Positions 8,949 through 15,958 of a DNA stretch of 64,000 nucleotides are shown here, piece by piece. Source of the stretch: Lewinellaceae bacterium (GTDB taxonomy: Bacteria > Bacteroidota > Bacteroidia > Chitinophagales > Saprospiraceae); the NCBI GenBank assembly GCA_020636435.1, contig JACJXX010000001.1, positions 3,365,001-3,429,000 of the forward strand, given 5' to 3'. A program made the translations under genes and the position numbers. A model generated the notes under the pieces. It did no database searches. It was not told where the DNA came from and was given only the letters and a program-made list of their open reading frames with translations. Each line of letters opens with the position of its first letter. Positions within the stretch are counted from its first letter, which is position 1.

Positions 8949-8994
8949 TAGCTCTTTGTTTAGGCAAGGCCATCCCGACAAAGGCCCAGCGGGC

Positions 8995-9024
8995 GTTGCT
9001 TCGGGATTAAGGTACGACTGCAAC
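8995..9024. repeat. Degenerate solitary CRISPR-like repeat
   Basis: ATTAAGGTACGACTGCAAC at 9006-9024 differs from the array repeat at two of 19 positions. Extending left, about 22 of 30 positions agree. It lies about 950 bases beyond the array, in the same orientation. It may be a relic of a longer array cut by the intervening palindromes, or an anti-repeat; there is no cas9 in the window to support the latter. Confidence 0.5.
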
Positions 9025-9067
9025 GTTGACTCCCGCTCTTCAGCCGCCATCCACCAAAAACACAACC

Positions 9068-9436
9068 ATGCCCATCACTTCCGCCCGTTACGTACTCGCC
9101 GTGCCCAACCTGCAGCGCTCCGCTGCTTATTACCGGGATGTGCTGGGGTTCGAAATCTTCGAAGTGGGCGACCCCGGCTGGCGCTTTGCCCGGCGCGGCG
9201 CCTGCTACCTGATGCTGGGAGAATGCGCGGACGCCATCCCGCCCAACGAACTGGGCGACCACTCTTACTTCGCCTACCTGGTTTGCGAGGATATCGATGC
9301 CTTGTACGGGGAGTTTGCCGAAAAGGGCGCTTCCATCCGCCAGCCGCCCCTGGACAAGCCCTGGGGCATGCGGGAGTTTCACCTGACGACGATTGACGGG
9401 CACCGCATCACGTTCGGGCAACCGACGGGAGGGTGA
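9068..9436 (+). CDS. VOC (glyoxalase/bleomycin-resistance) family protein
   Basis: The ATG at 9068 gives a 122-residue single VOC domain. It starts MPITSARYVLAVPNLQRSAAYYRDVLGF and ends WGMREFHLTTIDGHRITFG, the typical beta-alpha-beta-beta-beta repeat pattern. Likely metal-site residues are in the first strand, in DHSYFAYLV and in the terminal REFHLTTIDGH segment, with Glu/His candidates visible. VOC members include lyases, dioxygenases and drug-binding proteins; the substrate cannot be assigned. The gene stands alone between mobile palindromes, with a decayed CRISPR repeat 44 bases upstream. Confidence 0.8.
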   Translation: MPITSARYVLAVPNLQRSAAYYRDVLGFEIFEVGDPGWRFARRGACYLMLGECADAIPPNELGDHSYFAYLVCEDIDALYGEFAEKGASIRQPPLDKPWGMREFHLTTIDGHRITFGQPTGG

Positions 9437-9552
9437 AACAGCACCGCCAACTCATTCTGTTTCGAACGGAAAACTTGAGGATTTATGCCTGGGGAATTGT
9501 TAGATGGCTGTATTGTTATATTGTTCACCCAAATGTGTCCAGGTACTTATTA

Positions 9553-9913
9553 CTACTTTGTTAAGGCACGAGGAAAGAATAAAGTGTACAATTATGGCGC
9601 AGTAATTTTTGTGCCAGGCAAGGCGCGAAGAATGAGGATAGCCAAAGCTACCTGAGTGATGAGCAACGCAGCATGGCGCAAAAAGGACAAGCCAGAATGG
9701 ACAGTTTATTCTTTCGTCGTGCCTAACTTAAAAGGAGCGCGGACCTCCAGGTCCGCGAAGGCTGCCTCGGGCAGCCTATAAAAAGGCAATATCATACTAA
9801 AAACCTGTTTGAAGCAGGTTTACCCGGGCCTGGAGAGCCTGCCCCGTACCCAAAGGGTCGGGGCCCGCGCTCCAGGCCTTCCGGTCATGCGGAATTTTAA
9901 GTTAACAAAGTAG
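9553..9913. repeat. Palindromic element carrying a nested second element
   Basis: The outer ends are CTACTTTGTTAA (9553-9564) and TTAACAAAGTAG (9902-9913). If the inner 159-bp element and one TAA copy are removed, the left end reads CTACTTTGTTAACTTAAAA, which is the exact complement of the right end. The remaining interior (9727-9895) has several hairpins, including GCGGACCTCCAGGTCCGC and GGCTGCCTCGGGCAGCC. No coding capacity. Confidence 0.75.
9565..9723. mobile_element. 159-bp mobile palindrome, copy 1 (GGCACGA ends, TAA target duplication)
   Basis: The ends GGCACGAGGAAAGAATAAA and TTTATTCTTTCGTCGTGCC are inverted repeats with one mismatch. It is flanked by TAA on both sides (9562-9564 and 9724-9726) and sits inside the left terminal repeat of an older palindrome, which proves insertion. 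By eye it is identical to the copy at 38914-39072. The middle contains the core GGCGCGAAGAATGAGGATAG...GCTACCTGAG...GAGCAACGCAG shared with other elements in this window. Confidence 0.85.
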
Positions 9914-10105
9914 AATTATTGTTGGCGCGAGGCCTGCTGTGTACAGTTCTGGTTTGTGCCCTCTTATGGTTTCATAGCCTCACTGACCCCTTGTCAGGCT
10001 GTGCGTGGCTCGCCAACCGTGTAACCAGAGAGCCATGCAACCATCAAATTGGGGCATTTCACCCGGCATTATGCTAAATGGGCACAAATGAGAATCGCTC
10101 CCGGC

Positions 10106-10804
10106 CTACCCTTGCGCCCCAATCCATTTCATAAACGCTTCCTTGTACGTCCGCCCGATCGGTATTTCGTATTTCCCGATCTCTACATCCATGGCGGTGA
10201 AGGCGCCGATCTTATTGCGCGGTACGATGAAGGAGCGGTGGATGCGGAGGAACTGCTCCGGCGGGAGCCGTTGTTCGAACTCGCCGATCAGTTCTTTGGT
10301 CAGCAGTTTCTCATTCGGCAGTATGATCTTCACATAGTCCTTCAACCCCTCGATGTAGAGGATATCGGACAGCCGTACGCGGACTGATTTCCGGTTGGCC
10401 CGCACCAGGATGCTGGCTTCAGAGGCAGCAACGGCAGCCGCCGAAGCCGGTTTCTGCCGCTCCAGGTATTTGTCGATGGCTTTGAGGAAGCGCTGAAATT
10501 CGATGGGCTTGAGCAGGTAGTCCACCACGTCCAGGTCGAAGCCTTCCAGGGCGTACTCCCGGTGGGCGGTGGTGAGGATGACGGCTGGCTTGTGAGTGAG
10601 GGCTTTGAGCATCTCCAGGCCGGAGAGGCCGGGCATCTGTATGTCCAGAAAAACCAGGTCTACCGGGTTCTTCTTGAGGGCCTGGAAGGCTTCCAGGGGC
10701 TCCTCAAAGCTGCCTTTGACTACAAAGCCGTCCAGCTTATCCAGGTAGCGGCGGATGATGCCGATGGCGATGGGTTCGTCGTCTATGATGTAGCAGGTGG
10801 GCAT
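10106..10804 (-). CDS. LytTR-family response regulator
   Basis: A 232-residue protein with an N-terminal receiver domain and a C-terminal LytTR DNA-binding domain. The receiver has the acidic pair in YIIDDEP, the phosphoacceptor Asp in VFLDIQMPGLSG near residue 54, and a switch Lys in YLLKPIEF. The LytTR part (about 130-232) includes ILVRANRKSVRV, DILYIEGLKDYVKI and RIHRSFIVP. Upstream on the same strand, after about 770 bases, is a LytS-type histidine kinase. In Bacteroidetes such genes are normally adjacent; here three mobile palindromes separate them. It probably binds direct repeats in target promoters, which cannot be located here. Confidence 0.9.
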   Translation of the reverse strand: MPTCYIIDDEPIAIGIIRRYLDKLDGFVVKGSFEEPLEAFQALKKNPVDLVFLDIQMPGLSGLEMLKALTHKPAVILTTAHREYALEGFDLDVVDYLLKPIEFQRFLKAIDKYLERQKPASAAAVAASEASILVRANRKSVRVRLSDILYIEGLKDYVKIILPNEKLLTKELIGEFEQRLPPEQFLRIHRSFIVPRNKIGAFTAMDVEIGKYEIPIGRTYKEAFMKWIGAQG

Positions 10805-10807
10805 GGG

Positions 10808-10862
10808 GATGGTTGGATGGTTGAATGGTTGAATGGCTATATTGCTAAATGGTTAAATGGTT
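10808..10862. repeat. Degenerate short tandem repeat upstream of the LytTR gene
   Basis: Imperfect units of the type GGTTGAATGGTTGAATGG and AAATGGTTAAATGGTTTA occupy the bases just upstream of the regulator start codon. They would lie in its 5' leader or promoter and could affect expression by changes in length. Confidence 0.45.
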
Positions 10863-10931
10863 TATGGGGTTGTACGGTTGGGAGACTTGACCAGTTTACA
10901 GGTAAGTCCTCGCTGTAAAAACTTTTCAAGT

Positions 10932-11097
10932 CTAGTGCTCTGTAACATAAGTTTGATCGAAGAATTTCGAGTCTATTTTGATCCTGATCGAGGCGCGAGA
11001 AGGGAACATAGCCGGAGCTACGTGACCGCCGAGCAACGAAGAACAGGGCCAAAAGATGCCGAAATTGTCGATAGGAATTTATGTTACAGAGCACTAG
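10932..11097. mobile_element. MITE-like palindrome A (CTAGTGCTCTG ends)
   Basis: Perfect 19-base inverted ends: CTAGTGCTCTGTAACATAA (10932-10950) and TTATGTTACAGAGCACTAG (11079-11097). The similarity continues imperfectly inward to about 38 bases. The centre carries the shared core GAGGCGCGAG...CATAGCCGGAGCTACGTGA...GAGCAACGAAG. The right-hand CTAG is also the left end of the next element. Confidence 0.8.
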
Positions 11098-11414
11098 TGC
11101 TGTGATTTTAAAATATGTGGACTATTTAAAAAGATGCTATGGATACTTGTCCTACCGCCGTTCCGGCGGCAGGACGATACTACGCCGTTCCGGCGGTGGA
11201 TGTTTCCCCCATCGGGGACAGAAGCTGCTTTGTCCTGCGGCGGCCAAGGCCTTTGTCGATGGACGCAGCCGAAGGCACTGAAGATGGGATGTTAGGCACA
11301 ATAGTATCAACGGCCCGCAGGGCCCAGCATCGCCTGGTTTCGTGAAACGAAACCGGGAAAGCATCTACTTAGCATCATTTCAACTCTGTGTGTAATTCAA
11401 AATCACAGTACTAG
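11094..11414. mobile_element. MITE-like palindrome B (CTAGTGCTGTGATTTT ends)
   Basis: The ends CTAGTGCTGTGATTTT (from 11094) and AAAATCACAGTACTAG (to 11414) are inverted with one mismatch. The interior holds GC-rich hairpins such as CCGCCGTTCCGGCGG near 11155 but no shared core and no gene. It shares a CTAG with elements A and C on either side. Confidence 0.7.
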
Positions 11415-11575
11415 TGCTTCGCGCACTAAATACCGGGATATAAAATGGACTCTTTTACCGCTATACTGCGTTGCTCGTCGCTCATATAGTCCCGCTATGC
11501 TCGTTCCTCGCGCCTTGTCTAGCGGCAAAATAGCCTCATTTTATATACCCCGTTACTTAATGCGCGAAGCACTAG
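11411..11575. mobile_element. MITE-like palindrome C (CTAGTGCTTCGCGCA ends)
   Basis: The left end CTAGTGCTTCGCGCACTAAA (11411) matches the complement of the right end TTAATGCGCGAAGCACTAG (to 11575) with few differences. The centre, read on the minus strand, contains GGCGCGAGGAACGAGCATAG and GAGCAACGCAG, the core shared with elements at 9565, 10932, 34029 and 38914. Its terminal CTA provides the stop codon of the adjacent histidine kinase gene. Confidence 0.8.
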
Positions 11576-12540
11576 CGATCTCCCAAGCCTACCTCCAGCC
11601 GCACGCTGAAGACCTCTTCCGAATCGTCGATCGTCAGCCGGTGGCGTTTAGGGTAGAGCAGATGCAGGCGTTCGCGGATGTTTTTCAGGCCGATGCCGCC
11701 GTTTCCCTGAGCGGCGGAAGCCCCTTTGCTGTTTTCAATTGAAAAGACCAACCGGCCGTCCACCAGTTGCAGCTGCATTTTGATCCACCATTGGCCGTCC
11801 GCCCCTTTGGCGCCGTGTTTGAATGCGTTTTCTACGAAAGGCAGCAGCAGCAGCGGGCTGGCTTTAACCGATTCGTCCACTTCGGGCAGTTCGGCGGCCA
11901 GGCGCAGCTTTTTGCCGTAGCGCATCTGCTCCAGCGCCATGTAATTTCGGATCAGTTCCACCTCTTTGTTCAGCCCAATCTCTTCCTTCTGGCTGTAATA
12001 CACCAGGTAATCCAGAATCTTCGACAGGCGGATGATGCTGTCTGGCACCCTATCCGACCCCTGCAGGCTCAGGCCGTAGATGTTGTTCAAGGTATTGAAT
12101 AAAAAGTGGGGATGCAACTGGGCTTTGAGCAATTGCAGTTCTACTTCCGCTTTAGCCTGCCTCAGTTGCCGGTTGAGTTGCCGCTGCCGCCGCCAGTCGG
12201 CGATGATCTTCAGGCAGACGGCCAGGGCGATCACCGAGTAGTCGCGGATCACATTTTTCAGCACTTTGCTGGGCGGTATGTAAATATCGGTTCCTCCATC
12301 CTGATAAACCCAGAGGTAGAGCGCGCTCAGGCGGCCGGCAAAGACGAGGGCGGCCATGGCAGTTATGCCGATTAGAAAAGGCGCCACCCGGTTCTGTTCC
12401 AGGTAGCGGGGAACCAGCCAGTAGGCGGTGAGGTAGGCCGGGATCACAATGCCGGGCAATCCTTCTGCAATGTGTATCCACAGCAGATGGCGTTCTGCCG
12501 GCCGGTAGTGGAACACATTGGCCAGGTACTCGCTCAGCAC
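11572..12540 (-). CDS. LytS-type membrane sensor histidine kinase
   Basis: A kinase of the His_kinase (PF06580) class. The N-terminal part has several hydrophobic helices (WIHIAEGLPGIVIPAYLTAYW, FLIGITAMAALVFAG, VIALAVCLKIIAD), followed by the phosphorylation motif QLHPHFLFNTLNNIYG and the ATP-binding motifs LLLPFVENAFKHGAKG and GIGLKNIRERL. It presumably phosphorylates the LytTR regulator at 10106. The start is uncertain: the listed start is a GTG, and the frame stays open upstream through ILHLAFWSLYV, which looks like the first membrane helix, but no ATG precedes the in-frame stop near 12640. The stop codon TAG lies in the CTAG end of mobile palindrome C, so the original C-terminus may have been altered. 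Confidence 0.85.
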   Translation of the reverse strand: MLSEYLANVFHYRPAERHLLWIHIAEGLPGIVIPAYLTAYWLVPRYLEQNRVAPFLIGITAMAALVFAGRLSALYLWVYQDGGTDIYIPPSKVLKNVIRDYSVIALAVCLKIIADWRRQRQLNRQLRQAKAEVELQLLKAQLHPHFLFNTLNNIYGLSLQGSDRVPDSIIRLSKILDYLVYYSQKEEIGLNKEVELIRNYMALEQMRYGKKLRLAAELPEVDESVKASPLLLLPFVENAFKHGAKGADGQWWIKMQLQLVDGRLVFSIENSKGASAAQGNGGIGLKNIRERLHLLYPKRHRLTIDDSEEVFSVRLEVGLGDR

Positions 12541-12673
12541 GTACAGGCTCCAGAAGGCGAGGTGGAGGATGATATTTTTGGTGCGGTACGACAGATGACG
12601 AGATTTTTTGCCCGCGCCGCAGGCGGGGCAGGATTAATTAAACAAAGGTCGGGAATTCAGCCCGTTTGGCAGC

Positions 12674-12782
12674 GGGAAGTAGAGCAAGGGCTGTTTCAAG
12701 GCGATAAACGCCGCGTTTGAGCGTTTCAAGCGATTAAACAGCAGTTCTTCTACCCGGCGCTGTTGTTGCTCTACTTTTCCCC
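12674..12782. repeat. Imperfect palindrome between divergent genes
   Basis: GGGAAGTAGAGCAA (12674-12687) pairs with TTGCTCTACTTTTCCC (12766-12781). Shorter inner stems (GGCGATAAACGCC, CTGTTT/AAACAG) lie between. It occupies the promoter space between the kinase and the outer-membrane protein gene and may be regulatory or another mobile repeat. Confidence 0.45.
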
Positions 12783-12819
12783 AAAGCAGGCTTCCGGCGG
12801 GTTATTTTCATGAAAAAAA

Positions 12820-14046
12820 ATGAAAAAACCGGCTGCCCTCTTGTTCCTCCTCCTGTCCGTTTCCACCCTTGTTGCCCAGGAAAAAACGGACGCCCTCCGC
12901 CTGTACGCCGATTGCGCCTTCTGCAGCCAGGACTACCTGCGCCAGCACCTCCCCTACCTCGAATACGTGCGCGCCCGGCAACTGGCCGACGTGCACCTGA
13001 TCGCCAGTCAATGGCCCACCGCCGCCCGGGGCCAGGAGGTGCGGTACGAACTGATCGGCCAGGGGCGGTTCGCCGGCCTGAACGACAGCCTGCGCTTTGT
13101 GCTGCCCCTGTGCGCCTCCGAAAACGAACAGAATGAGAAGCTCGCCACTGAGCTGGAAACCGCGCTGATCCCCTTCCTGGCCCGGACCTCCTACCGGAAG
13201 TACCTCAGCTTCGCCTACCAACCGGAAACAAAGGAAAAAGCTATTCCTTCCGACCCCTGGAAAAATTGGGTGTTTACCGTCTCCGCCAGCGGCCGTTACC
13301 GCAAAGAGGCAGCCTTCCGGTCGTCTAACCTAAGGAGCACGGTACTCCTGCGCAAAGTCACGCCGGAGATTCGCCTGCAGTCTTACAACTATCTGGGATT
13401 AAACGAGAACCTTTTTCAGACGGAGGATAGCCAGGTGCGCAGCATTTCCCGGGAACTCTACTCCTCCAACGTGGCCATCAGGAGCATCAACGACCACTGG
13501 TCTTACGGCGGGGAAGTAGAATTCCGGGCGTCCTATTTCGACAACCTGAAGTTCCAGAACCGGTATTGGGCGGCACTGGAGTACAACCTATTCCCCTACG
13601 CCGAGTCCAGCCGCCGCCAGCTGCGTTTCACTCCGGAGCTGGGCTACGACTACCGCCACTACAACGACACGACCATTTACAACCAAATCCGGGAAGGGTT
13701 TCTGGCCTTCGATTTTCAAATCGCCCTGGCGCTGAAAGAACAGTGGGGCGAAGCCTCCACTTACATCGAGGTGGCGAGCTTCCTGAACGAGCCCACCCGC
13801 TATGAGCTCAGCCTCTGGGCCGGCCTGAGCCTCAACCTGTTCAAGGGCCTGACGCTGGACATCAACTGCGACGCCTCCCTGATCCGCAACCAGGTAGGGC
13901 TGCCTCAGTCCGGACTAACTAAAGAAGAGGTGCTGCTGCAGCAGCGCCAGCAGGCCACCAACTTCCGGCTGGCCAGCAGCCTGGGCTTTTCTTATACCTT
14001 CGGCAGTATTTATAATGACGTGGTGAATCCGCGGTTTGGGTATTAG
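12820..14046 (+). CDS. Putative outer-membrane beta-barrel protein
   Basis: A 408-residue protein with a signal peptide (MKKPAALLFLLLSVSTLVAQ). It starts with a short Cys-containing domain (YADCAFCSQDYLRQHLPY) that may chelate metal or form a disulfide. From about residue 145 it has a run of alternating aromatic/polar strands (FTVSASGRYRKE, WSYGGEVEFRASYF, RFTPELGYDYRHY, TLDINCDASLIR) and ends LGFSYTFGSIYNDVVNPRFGY, typical of a barrel closing strand. I do not recognise a named family. A role as an outer-membrane pore or assay-silent structural protein cannot be told apart. It is transcribed away from the kinase. Confidence 0.65.
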   Translation: MKKPAALLFLLLSVSTLVAQEKTDALRLYADCAFCSQDYLRQHLPYLEYVRARQLADVHLIASQWPTAARGQEVRYELIGQGRFAGLNDSLRFVLPLCASENEQNEKLATELETALIPFLARTSYRKYLSFAYQPETKEKAIPSDPWKNWVFTVSASGRYRKEAAFRSSNLRSTVLLRKVTPEIRLQSYNYLGLNENLFQTEDSQVRSISRELYSSNVAIRSINDHWSYGGEVEFRASYFDNLKFQNRYWAALEYNLFPYAESSRRQLRFTPELGYDYRHYNDTTIYNQIREGFLAFDFQIALALKEQWGEASTYIEVASFLNEPTRYELSLWAGLSLNLFKGLTLDINCDASLIRNQVGLPQSGLTKEEVLLQQRQQATNFRLASSLGFSYTFGSIYNDVVNPRFGY

Positions 14047-14135
14047 GCAGGATGACAAGGTGACAGGATAACAGGATTGAGAGGATTAACAGGATTTACC
14101 CTGTGAAATGGCCTTGACTGGACTTTGGGCGTTCC

Positions 14136-14215
14136 GACGTTGAAATCGGAAGGCGGAAGGCGGAAAACCTGGCATCGACTTCCGATTTCGCACTTCCGAC
14201 TTCCGATTTCAAATT
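14136..14215. repeat. Dispersed repeat, copy 2 (GACGTTGAA ... CACTTCCGAC)
   Basis: Related to 4178-4262: the same GACGTTGAA start, iterated GGCGGAAG units and a tail of CGCACTTCCGACTTCCGATT. AATCGGAAG and CTTCCGATT can pair, forming a hairpin between the two convergent genes, where it could act as a terminator. Confidence 0.5.
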
Positions 14216-14222
14216 CCCTTTT

Positions 14223-15851
14223 CTATTCCCCTTCCCCCCAAACTTCCCTATCCATCAAAGTTATACTGGGAGACACCTTCCCGAAATCGCCGGGATGCTC
14301 AAAACGGTTAACGAACCAGATGTATTTCATCAAGTCGGTTTTGCAACCCGCGACGGGAATGCGGATGTTGTGGGTAGGATAATGTTTCAGGAGGTATTCC
14401 AGCAAGGCCGGATTGTAATTCGTCATGCTTTCAAAGAGGCTCTCCGATTCTTCCTGTTCGAGCGGCTCTTTCTGTTCAAGAAATTGAATGTTCTCGAGTA
14501 TCCTGCTGACAATGATGACCCCTTCGGGCCGGTTAAAGAAAAGGCCTATGCCCCCCGATTCCGAAATATCGCCGATGAGGTTTCCTTCCAGAGGAGGAGG
14601 CGCCGTTCCTTTGTATTCCGGGTTTTCTTCCAGTATCTGATCGCGGTAGGTTTTATAGAAGTTACGCATCGCTTCATTGGCGGCTTGGCGGCTGGTGAAG
14701 GTAGCCAGCGGCCCTCCGAAATGTTCGACAAAAACCTGATACTGTTTTTCCACTGCTTCGCTAACCCTTTGCATTTGTTCTGCTGTGCGCAGGAAGGGAG
14801 AGGTTATCATTTGCTTCCGTACTTCGCGGATGCCTTCTTTCGACTTTCCATAGAAAGCCGCAGCGCCGGTCATCCACCACTCTCCCTGCCACTGAACGAG
14901 TGCAAGCAGCGCAATTTTTCCTTTAATTTCAATAGTGCTGGATTGTTGGAAAGAATCCTTTCTGACTGTGTATTCCCGGCTGGTCTGAATGTTCTCAAAA
15001 ATGAAATACTTTTTTGTCTCTTCCTTACACTCAAATGTGCTGAAATGCCGCTCCGCCAGGCCGGCAATATCCTGCCGCACCGGTTCCGTGCTGCGGCAAA
15101 CCCGGGCAAAGAATTCCGGGGCATTGAGGGCTGAAAAAGAGCAGCGCCTGCGATAAATATATTCTTCAAGGATCATGTACAGGAATTTCCCGGGGTCCGC
15201 ATCATAGTAGCCGAAGTTATCTTCTTTAAGGGCCTGCTTAAGTTCCTCTTTCCGGGCAAAGTTAAGGTCGGCGGCAAAAAGGTAAGACCCTTCCGCAAAC
15301 CATTTCAGCCGTTCTTTGACATCGAAAAAATATTCGTCGCCTTTGACGGTAAAAAATCGGCTGTAAAAATCAGTGTCAAGGGCGTCGTCCAGCAGCGGCT
15401 CCAGATATTCGTAGATCATTCGGCCCTGTACCGAAAACATCGGGTAGTCAGGAGCAAAAAAGGTATTATTCCATTTGCTGAAAAAATGCCAGAGTAGGTA
15501 ACTGATGTCTTCCGGGTTGATATAGCCCGGGTCGTATTGCTCACTTTCGTAGAAGGGCAGATAATAACCATACAGTTCCTTATTGTAGGAGGTAAACGCC
15601 CTCCAGATACCGATCTCGCACACATAATCTTCGTAGTAAGATGCGATAATACATGCCAGCATTTTAGGCTCCGGTATGTTAGGGACAAAGGATAGTTTGT
15701 GTTTTGCGCCGAATAACCGGTTATAAATCTCGTTGGCAATCCGGAGATAGTGCAGGTCATAACTCGTATGCACACCATAGGGTTTGAAGGCCATCCAGTC
15801 CTGGATATAAATCTTATCGGCGCTTGTTTTTCTTTTTCCTCTGCGTTTCAT
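14223..15851 (-). CDS. Hypothetical protein, DUF3843-like N-terminus
   Basis: A 542-residue soluble protein. The opening IYIQDWMAFKPYGVHTSYDLHYLRIANEIYNRL resembles DUF3843 proteins of Bacteroidetes, a family without known function; the assignment is from memory of the pattern. The middle (about 60-260) is rich in Tyr, Phe and Trp. The C-terminal part has GIGLFFNRPEGVIIVS and ends in an acidic tail. There are no signal peptide, membrane helices or catalytic motif that I can identify. It converges on the outer-membrane protein gene and is upstream of nothing obvious. Base composition is lower in GC than neighbouring genes. Confidence 0.55.
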   Translation of the reverse strand: MKRRGKRKTSADKIYIQDWMAFKPYGVHTSYDLHYLRIANEIYNRLFGAKHKLSFVPNIPEPKMLACIIASYYEDYVCEIGIWRAFTSYNKELYGYYLPFYESEQYDPGYINPEDISYLLWHFFSKWNNTFFAPDYPMFSVQGRMIYEYLEPLLDDALDTDFYSRFFTVKGDEYFFDVKERLKWFAEGSYLFAADLNFARKEELKQALKEDNFGYYDADPGKFLYMILEEYIYRRRCSFSALNAPEFFARVCRSTEPVRQDIAGLAERHFSTFECKEETKKYFIFENIQTSREYTVRKDSFQQSSTIEIKGKIALLALVQWQGEWWMTGAAAFYGKSKEGIREVRKQMITSPFLRTAEQMQRVSEAVEKQYQVFVEHFGGPLATFTSRQAANEAMRNFYKTYRDQILEENPEYKGTAPPPLEGNLIGDISESGGIGLFFNRPEGVIIVSRILENIQFLEQKEPLEQEESESLFESMTNYNPALLEYLLKHYPTHNIRIPVAGCKTDLMKYIWFVNRFEHPGDFGKVSPSITLMDREVWGEGE

Positions 15852-15958
15852 GGCGTTGTCGGTTAGAATGTGTTGAAATCCTGGTATTCGAAGGTAATAG
15901 CAATAGACAGTCGGACATATTTAATGAATGCTTAAATCGGAATGAAGGCTATACTGGC

